Shown here piece after piece: positions 40,345 through 51,396 of a stretch of 64,000 bases of DNA (position 1 is its first letter; each line of letters begins with the position of its first letter). This DNA comes from Vibrio sp. PID17_43 (GTDB lineage Bacteria; Pseudomonadota; Gammaproteobacteria; Enterobacterales; Vibrionaceae), in NCBI RefSeq assembly GCF_002608565.1, contig NZ_LIXM01000016.1, forward strand, positions 56,274 to 120,273. The letters run 5' to 3'. Below the pieces are notes generated by a model, which saw only the letters and a program-made list of their open reading frames with translations, did no database searches and was not told the DNA's origin. The position numbers and the translations under genes are program-made.

Positions 40345-40662
40345 TTAGTTAGAAACGATTTCGTTGTTAGATTTAAAGAAACGAACTTTCTTACCATCTT
40401 CAAAACGGAAACCGATACGGTCAGCTTTACCAGTAGCTGCGTTAAAGATCGCCACGTTAGATACGTCGATCGCTGCTTCTTGCTCTACGATACCGCCTTG
40501 GATACCTAGTGCTGGAACAGGTTTCTGATGTTTCTTAACAAGGTTGATGCCTTCAACGATAACTTTACCAGTTGCTAGGACCTTAGTTACTTTACCTTTC
40601 TTGCCTTTGTCTTTACCAGCAAGAACGATTACTTCGTCATTACGACGGATTTTAGCTGCCAT
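40345..40662 (-). CDS. rplX: 50S ribosomal protein L24
   Basis: Assembly initiator of the large subunit, 105 residues, with the KOW motif near the start ([20 protein letters not shown]), [13 protein letters not shown] and [15 protein letters not shown]. 13 bases after the rplN stop. Confidence 0.98.
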   Translation of the reverse strand: MAAKIRRNDEVIVLAGKDKGKKGKVTKVLATGKVIVEGINLVKKHQKPVPALGIQGGIVEQEAAIDVSNVAIFNAATGKADRIGFRFEDGKKVRFFKSNNEIVSN

Positions 40663-40675
40663 TTCTACGTGCTCC

Positions 40676-41047
40676 TTACAGAACTTCTGGAGCCAGTGAA
40701 ACGATCTTCATGAACTTATCGCCACGAAGTTCGCGTGTCACAGGACCAAAGATACGTGTACCGATTGGTTGCTCAGTAGTGTTATTCAACAGTACGCAAG
40801 CATTTCGGTCGAAGCGAATGACAGAACCGTCAGGACGACGTACGCCTTTACGGGTGCGCACTACAACCGCCTTCATAACGTCACCTTTCTTAACTTTACC
40901 GCGAGGAATTGCTTCCTTAACAGTAACTTTGATGACGTCACCGATATGTGCATAACGGCGGTGTGAGCCACCCAGAACCTTAATACACATTACGCTGCGT
41001 GCGCCTGAGTTATCAGCTGCGTCCAGCATACTTTGCATTTGGATCAT
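40676..41047 (-). CDS. rplN: 50S ribosomal protein L14
   Basis: First gene of the spc operon; 123 residues as in E. coli, starting [20 protein letters not shown], with [20 protein letters not shown] and the C-terminal [20 protein letters not shown] 162-base gap with a terminator and promoter separates it from rpsQ, marking the S10/spc boundary. Confidence 0.98.
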   Translation of the reverse strand: MIQMQSMLDAADNSGARSVMCIKVLGGSHRRYAHIGDVIKVTVKEAIPRGKVKKGDVMKAVVVRTRKGVRRPDGSVIRFDRNACVLLNNTTEQPIGTRIFGPVTRELRGDKFMKIVSLAPEVL

Positions 41048-41115
41048 GTTAGTGCTCCGCTAAATATTAATAACTAGACCCATCACGGGTCGGGCTGCCT
41101 CTTTATAAGGGACGC

Positions 41116-41151
41116 AAATTGTACCACCCTTTTTCGTGATTGGGTAGTCAA
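41116..41151 (-). promoter_or_regulatory. Probable promoter of the spc operon
   Basis: On the minus strand TGGTACAAT gives an extended -10 (TGn-TACAAT, hexamer 41123-41118). A TTGACT (41151-41146) lies 22 bases upstream, too far for a standard -35, so the extended -10 probably carries it. About 70 bases before rplN and just past the S10-operon terminator. Confidence 0.6.
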
Positions 41152-41188
41152 AAAATAAACGGCTCCAAAAAAAATTTTGGAGCCGTTT
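41149..41188 (-). terminator. Terminator of the S10 operon
   Basis: AACGGCTCCAAAA / TTTTGGAGCCGTT stem (13 bp) with a 4-base loop; on the minus strand it is followed by TATTTTTTG. 22 bases past the rpsQ stop. Confidence 0.92.
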
Positions 41189-41209
41189 TCTATCATAGAC
41201 TAAAGAAGA

Positions 41210-41464
41210 TTACATCTTCGCTTTTTCTACGACTTTCACCAAAGTCCAAGACTTAGTCTTAGACAGTGGACGACACTCAGCGATTTCAACTGTGTCGCCT
41301 AGGCCACACTCATTGTTTTCGTCGTGTGCGTGTACTTTAGTTGTGCGTTTTACGAACTTACCGTAAATTGGGTGTTTTACGAAACGTTCGATAGCAACTA
41401 CGATAGACTTGTCCATCTTGTCGCTAACTACACGACCTTGTTGAGTACGTTTTACTTCGCTCAT
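41210..41464 (-). CDS. rpsQ: 30S ribosomal protein S17
   Basis: Primary 16S binder of 84 residues with the OB fold: [40 protein letters not shown] and [17 protein letters not shown]. Last gene of the S10 operon; its ATG overlaps the rpmC stop by one base. Confidence 0.98.
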   Translation of the reverse strand: MSEVKRTQQGRVVSDKMDKSIVVAIERFVKHPIYGKFVKRTTKVHAHDENNECGLGDTVEIAECRPLSKTKSWTLVKVVEKAKM

Positions 41465-41655
41465 TATGCGCCTGCCTTCTCAGTCAAAACAGTTTTCACA
41501 CGTGCGATATCACGGCGTACAGCTTTCAGAGTATGAGTTTGCTGTAGTTGACCAGTCGCAGCTTGCATGCGCAAGTTGAACTGTTCACGTAGCAAATTCA
41601 ATAGCTCAGCGTTAAGCTCTTCAACGCTTTTTTCGCGTAGATCTTGTGCTTTCAT
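41464..41655 (-). CDS. rpmC: 50S ribosomal protein L29
   Basis: Tunnel-exit protein of 63 residues (same as E. coli), [20 protein letters not shown] with [17 protein letters not shown]. The ATG at 41655 overlaps the rplP TGA by one base (TGATG); the open frame starts one GTG codon earlier. Confidence 0.97.
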   Translation of the reverse strand: MKAQDLREKSVEELNAELLNLLREQFNLRMQAATGQLQQTHTLKAVRRDIARVKTVLTEKAGA

Positions 41656-42065
41656 CACATCACCTGCTTAATTACAAATGTAGTCTTGAATGGCAGTTTA
41701 CGTGCCGCTAGGCGGAACGCTTCACGAGCCAATTCTTCAGGTACACCACCCATTTCGTACATAACCTTACCAGGTTGGATTTGGGCTACCCAGTACTCAA
41801 CGTTACCTTTACCCTTACCTTGACGAACTTCAAGTGGTTTTTCTGTGATAGGCTTGTCTGGGAACACACGGATCCAGATTTTACCTTGACGCTTAACGTG
41901 ACGTGTCATTGCACGACGTGCCGCTTCGATTTGACGAGCAGTTAGACGGCCACGGCCAACAGCTTTAAGACCGAATTCGCCGAAGCTTACATCAGTACCT
42001 TTAGCTAGACCACGGTTACGACCTGTCTGAACCTTACGGAACTTAGTACGTTTAGGTTGTAGCAT
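41655..42065 (-). CDS. rplP: 50S ribosomal protein L16
   Basis: A-site tRNA-binding large-subunit protein of 136 residues: [56 protein letters not shown]. The mRNA runs straight into rpmC by stop-start overlap. 11 bases after rpsC. Confidence 0.98.
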   Translation of the reverse strand: MLQPKRTKFRKVQTGRNRGLAKGTDVSFGEFGLKAVGRGRLTARQIEAARRAMTRHVKRQGKIWIRVFPDKPITEKPLEVRQGKGKGNVEYWVAQIQPGKVMYEMGGVPEELAREAFRLAARKLPFKTTFVIKQVM

Positions 42066-42076
42066 CTGTCGACTCC

Positions 42077-42775
42077 TTACTTACGGCCTTTACGCTGCTT
42101 CTTAGGCTTGTCAGCCTTAGGCTCTACAGCGTTAGCTGCTGGCATACCACCTAGGATCTCACCTTTGAAGATCCAAGTTTTAATGCCGATCACACCGTAT
42201 TGAGTGTGAGCCGAAGAAGTTGCGTAATCAATGTCAGCACGTAGAGTGTGTAGAGGCACACGGCCTTCACGGTACCACTCAGAACGTGCAATTTCAGCGC
42301 CGCCTAGACGACCGCTTACTTCCACTTTGATGCCTTTAGCACCTAGACGCATTGCGTTTTGTACCGCGCGCTTCATAGCACGACGGAACATAACACGACG
42401 CTCTAGCTGAGACGCGATGCTATCACCAACAAGCTGAGCATCTAGCTCAGGCTTGCGTACTTCAGCGATATTGATTTGCGCTGGTACGCCTGCAATTTTC
42501 GCTACAGCTGCGCGTAGTTTCTCAACGTCTTCACCTTTCTTACCGATTACAACGCCAGGACGAGCAGTGTGAATAGTCACACGGATGCTCTTAGCAGGAC
42601 GCTCGATAACGATACGTGAAAGAGATGCTTTTTGTAGTTCCTTAGTTAGGAACTGACGTACCTTGAAGTCGCCGTCTAGGTTGTCAGCGAAATCTTTGGT
42701 GTTAGCAAACCATGTAGCATTCCAAGGCTTAACGATGCCTAGACGAATACCATTAGGATGTACTTTTTGACCCAT
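42077..42775 (-). CDS. rpsC: 30S ribosomal protein S3
   Basis: mRNA-entry protein with helicase role, 232 residues. [20 protein letters not shown] opens it. The KH domain holds [14 protein letters not shown], and the C-terminal domain has [20 protein letters not shown] and [18 protein letters not shown] Lys-rich tail ends it. Between rplV and rplP. Confidence 0.98.
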   Translation of the reverse strand: MGQKVHPNGIRLGIVKPWNATWFANTKDFADNLDGDFKVRQFLTKELQKASLSRIVIERPAKSIRVTIHTARPGVVIGKKGEDVEKLRAAVAKIAGVPAQINIAEVRKPELDAQLVGDSIASQLERRVMFRRAMKRAVQNAMRLGAKGIKVEVSGRLGGAEIARSEWYREGRVPLHTLRADIDYATSSAHTQYGVIGIKTWIFKGEILGGMPAANAVEPKADKPKKQRKGRK

Positions 42776-42793
42776 TGCTTACTCTCCTAGTCT

Positions 42794-43126
42794 CTAGCGA
42801 TCTGCTACAACAACAGTGATGTGGCTTGAACGCTTCAAGATACGATCCGCACGACCTTTAGCACGAGGCATAATACGCTTCATGGTTGGGCCTTCATCTA
42901 CAAAGATTTTTGCGACATTCAGATCGTCAATATCTGCACCTTCGTTGTGCTCCGCGTTAGCGATAGCAGACTCTAGAACTTTCTTAACTAGTACAGCAGC
43001 TTTTTTGTTGCTGAACGTTAGGATTTCTAGAGCTTGGTCAACAGATTTACCACGGATTAGATCCGCAACTAAGCGAGCTTTCTGAGGCGAAATGCGAGCA
43101 AAGTTATGTTTAGCAATAGCTTCCAT
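42794..43126 (-). CDS. rplV: 50S ribosomal protein L22
   Basis: Tunnel-lining protein of 110 residues ([40 protein letters not shown]). The beta-hairpin [20 protein letters not shown], where macrolide-resistance changes arise in other bacteria, looks normal. 10 bases after rpsS. Confidence 0.98.
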
Positions 43127-43136
43127 TATTTACTCC

Positions 43137-43427
<291 letters not shown>

Positions 43428-43436
43428 TTATATAGA

Positions 43437-44261
43437 TTACTTGTTACGACGACGTACGATGTACTTGTCAGTGCGTTTGTTCTTACGAGTCTTGAAGCCT
43501 TTAGTAGGCATACCCCATGGTGATACTGGGTGACGACCGCCAGATGTGCGACCTTCACCACCACCGTGTGGGTGATCAACCGGGTTCATTACTACACCAC
43601 GTACGGTTGGACGTACGCCGCGCCAGCGTGAAGCACCAGCTTTACCAAGTTCACGTAGCATGTGCTCAGAGTTACCAACTTCACCGATCGTTGCACGACC
43701 TTCAGAAAGAACTTTGCGCATCTCGCCAGAACGTAGACGGATAGTTACGTACGCACCGTCGCGAGCAACGATTTGAGCGTAAGCACCAGCCGAACGAGCT
43801 AGCTGACCACCTTTACCAGGCTTAAGTTCAACGTTGTGTACAGTTGAACCTACTGGGATGTTACGCATTGGTAGAGTGTTACCAGCTTTAATAGCTGCAT
43901 CTACGCCTGACTGGATAACATCACCAGCTTTTAGACCTTTAGGTGCTAGGATGTAGCGACGCTCACCGTCTTTGTAAAGAACTAGAGCAATGTTTGCGCT
44001 ACGGTTTGGATCGTATTCTAGACGCTCAACTGTCGCTGGGATACCGTCTTTAGTACGTTTGAAGTCAACTACACGGTAGTGGTGCTTGTGACCACCGCCG
44101 ATGTGACGTACTGTGATACGACCGTTGTTGTTACGACCGCCATTCTTAGAGTTTTTCTCTAGAAGTGGTGCGTATGGCTTACCCTTGTGTAGGTCAGCGT
44201 TAACAACTTTAACAACGTGACGACGACCAGGGGAAGTCGGCTTACATTTAACAATAGCCAT
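43437..44261 (-). CDS. rplB: 50S ribosomal protein L2
   Basis: Peptidyl-transferase-centre scaffold protein, 274 residues. [20 protein letters not shown] opens it. [18 protein letters not shown] and the C-terminal [20 protein letters not shown], with the essential His of the VDHPHGGG loop, are present. 15 bases after rplW. Confidence 0.98.
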   Translation of the reverse strand: MAIVKCKPTSPGRRHVVKVVNADLHKGKPYAPLLEKNSKNGGRNNNGRITVRHIGGGHKHHYRVVDFKRTKDGIPATVERLEYDPNRSANIALVLYKDGERRYILAPKGLKAGDVIQSGVDAAIKAGNTLPMRNIPVGSTVHNVELKPGKGGQLARSAGAYAQIVARDGAYVTIRLRSGEMRKVLSEGRATIGEVGNSEHMLRELGKAGASRWRGVRPTVRGVVMNPVDHPHGGGEGRTSGGRHPVSPWGMPTKGFKTRKNKRTDKYIVRRRNK

Positions 44262-44276
44262 TCTTAACTACTCCTG

Positions 44277-44579
44277 TTATTCCGCGCCGCCAACAAAGTC
44301 AAGATCTTGACCTTCTTTCAAAGTAACGTACGCTTTCTTAACGTCGCTGCGGCGACCTTGGCGTAGACCTTGACGTTTGGTCTTACCCTTAGTGATAAGA
44401 GTATTTACAGACTTAACTTCAACTTCAAATAGCTTTTCTACAGCTGCTTTGATCTCTTTCTTAGTTGCATCTTTAGCTACTTTGAAAACGATAGTGTTCG
44501 CTTTCTCAGCTGCCATAGTTGCTTTTTCAGAGATGTGCGGAGCACGTAGAACTTTTAGGATACGCTCTTCAGTGATCAT
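44277..44579 (-). CDS. rplW: 50S ribosomal protein L23
   Basis: Tunnel-exit docking site for trigger factor and SRP, 100 residues ([53 protein letters not shown]). The ATG overlaps the rplD stop by four bases. Confidence 0.98.
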
Positions 44580-45178
44580 GCTAGCATCTCCTCAACTTGC
44601 TTAACTGCTTCAGCAGTCATTACAACTTTGTCGAACGCGATCAGTGAAACTGGGTCGATACCAGCAACATCACGAGCGTCAACTTTGTATAGGTTACGAG
44701 CTGCTAGGAATAGATTCTCATCTACTTCGCTAGTCACGATAAGCGCGTCAGTTAGCTCAAGCTCTTTTAGCTTAGCTACAAGCTCTTTAGTTTTTGGTGC
44801 TTCTACTGAGAAGTTATCAACAACGATTAGACGCTCTTGACGAACTAGCTCAGAAAGAATGCTCTTCATAGCACCACGGTACATTTTTTTGTTTACTTTT
44901 TGGCTGTGATCTTGTGGTTTCGCAGCAAAAGTAACACCACCTGTACGCCAGATTGGGCTACGAATTGTACCAGCACGTGCACGGCCAGTACCTTTTTGAC
45001 GCCATGGCTTAGCGCCACCGCCAGAAACTTCTGAACGTGTTTTTTGAGCACGAGTACCTTGACGAGCACCTGCTGCGTACGCAACAACTACTTGGTGTAC
45101 AAGAGCTTCGTTAAACTCACGTCCGAAAGTAGCTTCGGAAACAGTTAGTGCATCAGCACCTTTAACCATTAATTCCAT
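44576..45178 (-). CDS. rplD: 50S ribosomal protein L4
   Basis: Tunnel protein of 200 residues (E. coli 201), with [40 protein letters not shown] and [20 protein letters not shown]. In E. coli L4 is also the autogenous repressor of the S10 operon, acting on the rpsJ leader; a structured leader is present upstream of rpsJ here. Confidence 0.98.
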   Translation of the reverse strand: MELMVKGADALTVSEATFGREFNEALVHQVVVAYAAGARQGTRAQKTRSEVSGGGAKPWRQKGTGRARAGTIRSPIWRTGGVTFAAKPQDHSQKVNKKMYRGAMKSILSELVRQERLIVVDNFSVEAPKTKELVAKLKELELTDALIVTSEVDENLFLAARNLYKVDARDVAGIDPVSLIAFDKVVMTAEAVKQVEEMLA

Positions 45179-45195
45179 TACTTACTCCTGAGACG

Positions 45196-45825
45196 TTATG
45201 CTTTAACAGCTGGTTTAACGATCACGTTGCCACCTGTTGAGCCCGGTACTGCACCTTTAATAAGAAGCAGATTGCGCTCAGCGTCAACACGTACGATCTC
45301 TAGGTTTTGAGTCGTTACACGCTCAGCACCCATGTGACCTGCCATTTTCTTGCCTTTAAATACGCGACCTGGAGTTTGACATTGGCCAATTGAACCCGGT
45401 GCACGGTGAGACAATGAGTTACCGTGAGTCATATCTTGAGTACGGAAGTTCCAACGCTTAACAGCGCCTTGGAAGCCCTTACCTTTAGATGTACCAGTAA
45501 CGTCTACTTTCTTAGTTTCGTTGAATAGTTCAACAGTTAGTTCAGCACCAACTTCGAACTCTTCACCGTTTTCCAAACGGAATTCCCAAAGACCGCGACC
45601 AGCTTCAACACCTGCTTTAGCAAAGTGACCTGCTTCTGGTTTAGTAACACGGTTAGCTTTCTTAGAACCAGTAGTAACCTGGATTGCTGCGTAGCCATCT
45701 GTCTCAAGAGTTTTAACTTGAGAAACACGGTTAGCTTCAACCTCAACAACTGTTACTGGGATAGAAACGCCTTCTTCAGTAAATACGCGGGTCATGCCCA
45801 CTTTACGACCGATTAGACCAATCAT
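45196..45825 (-). CDS. rplC: 50S ribosomal protein L3
   Basis: Early assembly protein near the peptidyl-transferase centre, 209 residues: [59 protein letters not shown] and [17 protein letters not shown]. The Gln in SIGQCQTPG is the residue methylated by PrmB in E. coli. 14 bases after rpsJ. Confidence 0.98.
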   Translation of the reverse strand: MIGLIGRKVGMTRVFTEEGVSIPVTVVEVEANRVSQVKTLETDGYAAIQVTTGSKKANRVTKPEAGHFAKAGVEAGRGLWEFRLENGEEFEVGAELTVELFNETKKVDVTGTSKGKGFQGAVKRWNFRTQDMTHGNSLSHRAPGSIGQCQTPGRVFKGKKMAGHMGAERVTTQNLEIVRVDAERNLLLIKGAVPGSTGGNVIVKPAVKA

Positions 45826-45839
45826 TCTTCTAATCTCCC

Positions 45840-46550
<711 letters not shown>

Positions 46551-46555
46551 ATAAA

Positions 46556-46582
46556 CAAAAAGGACGCCGAAGCGTCCTTTTC
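46556..46582 (-). terminator. Terminator after rpmE
   Basis: AGGACGC / GCGTCCT stem with loop CGAA; on the minus strand it is followed by TTTTTG. About 28 bases past the rpmE stop. Confidence 0.9.
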
Positions 46583-46610
46583 TAAACTGTAATCATAATA
46601 GCGTCTGCTA

Positions 46611-46832
46611 TTATTTCTTACCGCTTGATAGTGCGCCGAAACGCTTGTTGAAGCGATCAACACGGCCGCCTGTATCAACGATACGTTGCTTACCAGTGTA
46701 GAATGGGTGGCACTTGTCACATACGTCTAGGTGAATAGATTCTTTCGCTAGAGTAGTGTTGAACTCAAAAGAGTTGCCGCAAGAACAAGTAGCAGTTACT
46801 GCTTTGTATTCTGGGTGGATACCAGCTTTCAT
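46611..46832 (-). CDS. rpmE: 50S ribosomal protein L31 (zinc-binding type)
   Basis: A 73-residue L31 with the four zinc cysteines (CSC at 16-18 and CDKC at 38-41), so this is the zinc-containing paralogue replaced by YkgM-type L31 under Zur control in many bacteria. [20 protein letters not shown] and [10 protein letters not shown] are diagnostic. Divergent from priA, with about 290 bases between. Confidence 0.97.
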   Translation of the reverse strand: MKAGIHPEYKAVTATCSCGNSFEFNTTLAKESIHLDVCDKCHPFYTGKQRIVDTGGRVDRFNKRFGALSSGKK

Positions 46833-47118
46833 GGGATAACCTCAATAGTAGGCCGTGTCGCTATACGAATCTATGCCGCACACCACACGTAATTAATAAT
46901 AAAATGCGATACCGCATCGACGCATTGTCGAAGCCATATCTCAAGGCGCAGTATAGTAATGAATCGCCCCTCTCGGATCAATACATTTGGTGACTTTTTT
47001 GCTACTTTTTTCGCCAACCATCGCGCTGACCAGACTTTCTATTGCAATGGAGTGTCTTTACTCAGATTGCCAAGCGCGGTTTAATACCTTTCTCTCTCTT
47101 TTATATAGTTAGTAACCT

Positions 47119-49323
47119 ATGCGCCCATCCATCGCCAGAGTGGCCCTACCCGTCCCGCTCGACAAACAGTTTGATTATATCATCCCTGGCCATCTGTTTC
47201 CGATCATTGGCGGTCGCGTCTCTGTGCCTTTCGGTCGCCAGACTTTAGTGGGTATAGTGACAGCAATGGTGAACCACTCTGACTTTACTAAAGAGCAACT
47301 CAAACCGATCAAAGCGGTATTAGACTCTCAACCCGTATGGTCAGAGAAGCTCTACTCCTTACTCAATTGGTGCAGTACTTTCTATCAATACCCACTTGGG
47401 GAGACACTACACAACGCCATGCCGGCCGCGCTAAGAAAAGGCAAGCCAGCTGACTTCGCCACACTACAAGAATGGCTAATTACCGAAGCGGGTAAGAATA
47501 AGCTCATGCAGGGGCTTGACCGTCGTGCGGTCAAGCAACAACGTGCATTGCAGGCGTTGAACAACGGTGCCGTTCCACATCAAGAGTTGCTTGATCAAGA
47601 GATAGCCTCGACGGTGCTTAAGTCTCTAGAAGAGAAAGGTTGGGTTGAACGTATAGAGAAGAAGCCGAGCATCGGTAAATGGGGGCAGCAAGTCGAGGCT
47701 GAGGTTGAAAAACCGAAACTTAACCATGAACAAGCACTCGCCATTGCCAGTGTAAATAGCCAAACCGGATTCGCCTGCTATTTGTTAGAAGGCGTCACAG
47801 GGTCAGGTAAAACTGAGGTCTATCTCAACCTAATAAAGCCAGTGCTCGAAAAGGGAAAACAAGCATTAATATTAGTGCCAGAGATTGGCTTAACACCGCA
47901 AACCATCAATCGCTTTAAGCATCGCTTCAATGTACCTGTTGATGTTATCCACTCTGGACTGAACGAAACCGAACGCTTAAACGCTTGGCTATCGGCACGA
48001 GACAAAGCCGCAGGCATTATTATTGGCACTCGCTCTGCCCTACTTGCTCCTTTTGCTGACCTCGGCATTATTATTGTCGATGAAGAGCACGATGCGTCCT
48101 ACAAGCAGCAAGACAGTTTGCGCTATCACGCCCGTGACGTTGCGGTGATGCGCGCGCACAAAGAGCAAGTACCTATCGTACTAGGCACTGCTACCCCTGC
48201 ACTCGAGACGCTTCATAATGCGCTTTCAGGTAAGTATCACCATTTAACACTGACACAACGTGCAGGTTCTGCGGTGCCAACAACCAATAAAGTGCTCGAT
48301 GTTAAAGGGCTGTATTTAGAGAGTGGCCTATCCGCGCCCTTGATTGCAGAAATGCGTAAACATCTAAAAGCAGGCAATCAGGTGATGCTGTTCCTAAACC
48401 GAAGAGGTTTTTCTCCGGCATTGATGTGTCATGAGTGTGGCTGGATCGCCGAGTGTAAACGCTGTGATGCTTACTATACCTTCCATCAATATAGTAATGA
48501 GATTCGCTGTCACCACTGCGGCTCACAGCAACCCATAATCCATCAGTGTCAAGGGTGTGGTTCAACACAACTGGTCACCGTTGGCGTTGGTACTGAACAG
48601 TTAGAACAACAACTGGCGCAGCTATTCCCTGAATACAAAGCAATACGAATTGATAGAGACAGCACGCGCCGCAAAGGCAGCTTGGAAGATGCATTAACGT
48701 CCATTCGCAAAGGTGAGTATCAAATATTGATTGGCACTCAGATGCTTGCCAAAGGACACCACTTCCCGAACGTTACATTAGTCGCGTTGCTTGATATCGA
48801 TGGTTCTCTATATAGCAGTGATTTTCGCGCGTCTGAGCGCTTGGCTCAGTTATTTATTCAAGTGGCCGGGCGTGCTGGGCGTGCAAGTAAGCCAGGTGAA
48901 GTCGTTTTGCAAACGCATCACCCCGAACACAGCTTACTCCAAGCCTTGTTACACAAAGACTACCGACACTTTGCGATGACAGCATTAGAAGAACGCAAAT
49001 TGGCTCAGCTCCCTCCTTATAGCTACCTAACATTATTTAAGGCAGAAGCGAACCACAGTGAGTTGGTCGAAGATTTTCTGCGTCAGGTTCGCTTTACATT
49101 AGAGTCGCATCCCTTATTTGATGACGACTGTATGGTATTAGGGCCGACACCTTCGCCTTTAGCCAAGCGTGCGGGGAAATATCGTTGGCAACTATTGCTG
49201 CAAACTCAGCATCGTTCATTAATGCAAAAGTTATTAACCAGTACAAAACCTGCTATTGATTTGTTGCCGAATGCTAAGAAAGTACGCTGGAACTTAGACA
49301 TTGAACCACAAGATCTCAGTTAG
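47119..49323 (+). CDS. priA: Primosomal protein N' (replication restart helicase PriA)
   Basis: Recognises stalled forks and reloads DnaB. The 734 residues start MRPSIARVALPVPLDKQFDY (3'-end-binding domain). A winged helix follows (about 105-200), then Walker A GVTGSGKTE, DEEH (VDEEHDASYKQQD) and LGTATPALE. The zinc region with eight cysteines (CHECGWIAECKRC ... CHHCG ... CQGCGS) comes next, then helicase motifs IGTQMLAKGHHFP and QVAGRAGR. Upstream open frames out of phase are not genes. Confidence 0.97.
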   Translation: MRPSIARVALPVPLDKQFDYIIPGHLFPIIGGRVSVPFGRQTLVGIVTAMVNHSDFTKEQLKPIKAVLDSQPVWSEKLYSLLNWCSTFYQYPLGETLHNAMPAALRKGKPADFATLQEWLITEAGKNKLMQGLDRRAVKQQRALQALNNGAVPHQELLDQEIASTVLKSLEEKGWVERIEKKPSIGKWGQQVEAEVEKPKLNHEQALAIASVNSQTGFACYLLEGVTGSGKTEVYLNLIKPVLEKGKQALILVPEIGLTPQTINRFKHRFNVPVDVIHSGLNETERLNAWLSARDKAAGIIIGTRSALLAPFADLGIIIVDEEHDASYKQQDSLRYHARDVAVMRAHKEQVPIVLGTATPALETLHNALSGKYHHLTLTQRAGSAVPTTNKVLDVKGLYLESGLSAPLIAEMRKHLKAGNQVMLFLNRRGFSPALMCHECGWIAECKRCDAYYTFHQYSNEIRCHHCGSQQPIIHQCQGCGSTQLVTVGVGTEQLEQQLAQLFPEYKAIRIDRDSTRRKGSLEDALTSIRKGEYQILIGTQMLAKGHHFPNVTLVALLDIDGSLYSSDFRASERLAQLFIQVAGRAGRASKPGEVVLQTHHPEHSLLQALLHKDYRHFAMTALEERKLAQLPPYSYLTLFKAEANHSELVEDFLRQVRFTLESHPLFDDDCMVLGPTPSPLAKRAGKYRWQLLLQTQHRSLMQKLLTSTKPAIDLLPNAKKVRWNLDIEPQDLS

Positions 49324-49527
49324 CAAACGTTTAACCATGTAATGAATTACCCCTTAACGTGAGTTGCATCACAATAGGAATGCGAGTTTTGTTAAACAGA
49401 CCGTAACTTTCCCTCTAGAAATGAATAGACTATTCAAATAAGCAAAGTCTAACGTGAGTCAATCACATAGACTGATATTAAAACAACGACTAACGTCAAC
49501 TTGGCGACAATTTGAGAGGGTATAACT

Positions 49528-50535
49528 ATGGCGACAATGAAGGATGTTGCCCAGCTTGCAGGGGTATCTACGGCTACGGTATCACGAGCGCTGATGAATC
49601 CAGAAAAAGTGTCTTCTTCGACACGAAAAAGAGTAGAAGACGCCGTTCTTGAAGCGGGCTACTCTCCGAATTCTCTCGCACGCAATTTACGTAGAAACGA
49701 GTCAAAAACCATTGTCACCATTGTGCCAGACATCTGTGATCCTTACTTTGCAGAAATTATTCGCGGTATCGAAGACGCGGCAATGGAGCACGGCTACCTT
49801 GTATTGCTAGGAGATAGCGGCCAGCAGAAAAAGCGTGAAAGCTCATTTGTAAACTTGGTGTTCACCAAACAAGCGGATGGCATGCTGTTACTTGGAACGG
49901 ATCTCCCTTTCGATGTCAGCAAGCCTGAGCAAAAAAACCTACCACCGATGGTAATGGCGTGTGAGTTTGCACCAGAGCTTGAACTGCCAACGGTTCACAT
50001 CGATAACTTAACGGCCGCTTTCGAAGCAGTAAACTACCTAACCCAACTTGGGCATAAACGAATTGCGCAAGTTTCGGGCCCAGATACTGCGGCACTGTGT
50101 CAATTCCGCCAGCAAGGCTACCAACAAGCATTGCGTCGTGCGGGTATTAGCCAAGATCCGCTATACAGTGTCATTGCAGATTTTTCTTTTGAAGGTGGTG
50201 CACAAGCAGTACGTAAACTGCTCGAACTGCCAACACCTCCGACGGCTCTATTCTGTCACTGTGACACCATGGCGATAGGCGCGATCCAAGAAGCAAAACG
50301 GCTTGGCTTGCGCGTCCCACAAGATCTCTCTATTGTCGGCTTCGATGATATTCAATTCGCCCAATACTGCGATCCACCGCTAACCACCGTTTCTCAACCA
50401 CGTTATGAGATTGGCCGTCAAGCCATGCTAATGATGTTAGAACTCTTGAGAGGGCATGATGTGCACTCCGGCTCTCGCCTACTCGATACTAAGCTCGTCG
50501 TTCGTGGTAGTGCTGCGCCTCCGCCATTGCGATAG
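49528..50535 (+). CDS. cytR: LacI-family regulator CytR
   Basis: Nucleoside-responsive repressor that works with CRP on nucleoside uptake and catabolism genes; in vibrios it also affects competence and biofilm. The 335 residues have the LacI HTH MKDVAQLAGVSTATVSRAL (4-22) and the hinge region SPNSLARNLRR. The periplasmic-binding-like sensor domain has DICDPYFAEIIRGIEDAA and SIVGFDDIQFAQYCDPPLTT. GAGGG precedes the ATG. priA-cytR-ftsN is the order known from enterics. Confidence 0.95.
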   Translation: MATMKDVAQLAGVSTATVSRALMNPEKVSSSTRKRVEDAVLEAGYSPNSLARNLRRNESKTIVTIVPDICDPYFAEIIRGIEDAAMEHGYLVLLGDSGQQKKRESSFVNLVFTKQADGMLLLGTDLPFDVSKPEQKNLPPMVMACEFAPELELPTVHIDNLTAAFEAVNYLTQLGHKRIAQVSGPDTAALCQFRQQGYQQALRRAGISQDPLYSVIADFSFEGGAQAVRKLLELPTPPTALFCHCDTMAIGAIQEAKRLGLRVPQDLSIVGFDDIQFAQYCDPPLTTVSQPRYEIGRQAMLMMLELLRGHDVHSGSRLLDTKLVVRGSAAPPPLR

Positions 50536-50544
50536 AAAATTAAA

Positions 50545-50726
50545 GGACCTAGGTTGTTAGGGCCTAGGTCCTAAGTGGAGCGTGTGGGAAGTTAGTGCAT
50601 TTGATTGCTTCTCGAGAAAATGACCGGAATACCGAATACGGAGCGCTTCGCTTACGGAATACAGAAAAGACCACGTTTGCGCATAATCCGTAATCCAAGA
50701 TTTTAGGTCCTAGGATCCTAGGACCT
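50545..50726 (+). repeat. Stand-alone B element (CCTAGG-ended, about 182 bp)
   Basis: Sits between cytR and ftsN. The ends are inverted: AGGACCTAGG at 50544-50553 and CCTAGGACCT at 50717-50726, with further CCTAGG copies inside each end. The body carries GGAATACCGAATACGGAGCG and CTTCGCTTACGGAATACAG. The right part has CGTTTGCGCATAATCCGTAA. The same left and right parts flank A arrays at 51397, 56106 and 61605, and the left part alone occurs at 58669 and 63433. No coding potential. Confidence 0.85.
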
Positions 50727-50839
50727 GCGTTTTATCACGCCCCTTTCTTTTAAAACTAACAAGATTGCGCGAACAGGGTGTTTTCCATCCTCATTCTGGA
50801 TTAACATATTTCGCAGAATTCTTGATGACCGAAGTAACC

Positions 50840-51385
50840 GTGGCAAATAAAGATTATGTAAGACGAGGGCGCGGCGCTCCGAAAAAGTCGACAAAAAAAC
50901 AGCCCTCTAGAAAAAAACCTTGGCGTAGTGGTCTGCTGGCAATTTTGCTTGTCAGTGGGTTTGGTTACGGCTTGTACTTATTAAGTAATGATCCAGAGCC
51001 AGAACAGCCGGTTGTCAAACAACAGCCTGCGACTACAAGCAAGCCAAAACCGAAAAAAGAGTTGCCTGCACCTCCTGAAGAGAAGTGGGAATACGTAGAG
51101 TCATTGCCAAACCGTGAAATCGAAGTCGTCGCTAAAGAGATCGAAGTGTCGAAGATCCCTTACATCATGCAGTGCGGTGCCTATAAAACTCAAGCTCAGG
51201 CGGAAGAACGCAAACTGGCGATCGCTTTCCAAGGCATCTCTAGCCAAATTCGCCAGAAAGAAGGCAGTTCGTGGTACCGAATAGTACTAGGGCCATACAA
51301 GTTCAAGCGTGACGCCGAAAAGGACCGTCACAAATTGCAACGCGCCAAAATCGAACCATGTGCAATTTGGAAAGAGAATTTTTAG
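50840..51385 (+). CDS. ftsN: Cell division protein FtsN (short form)
   Basis: Late divisome activator anchored in the inner membrane. I choose the GTG at 50840 because it gives (V/M)ANKDYVRRGRGAPKK, colinear with E. coli FtsN MAQRDYVRRS; the frame extends 25 codons upstream, with an ATG at 50825. The 181 residues comprise a basic head, one transmembrane helix (about 32-48, GLLAILLVSGFGYGLYLL), a Pro/Lys linker, and a C-terminal SPOR domain (IPYIMQCGAYKTQAQAEERK, WYRIVLGPYKFKRDAEKDRH). Much shorter than E. coli (319) because the linker is reduced. Confidence 0.9.
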   Translation: MANKDYVRRGRGAPKKSTKKQPSRKKPWRSGLLAILLVSGFGYGLYLLSNDPEPEQPVVKQQPATTSKPKPKKELPAPPEEKWEYVESLPNREIEVVAKEIEVSKIPYIMQCGAYKTQAQAEERKLAIAFQGISSQIRQKEGSSWYRIVLGPYKFKRDAEKDRHKLQRAKIEPCAIWKENF

Positions 51386-51396
51386 GTAAAAATAAG

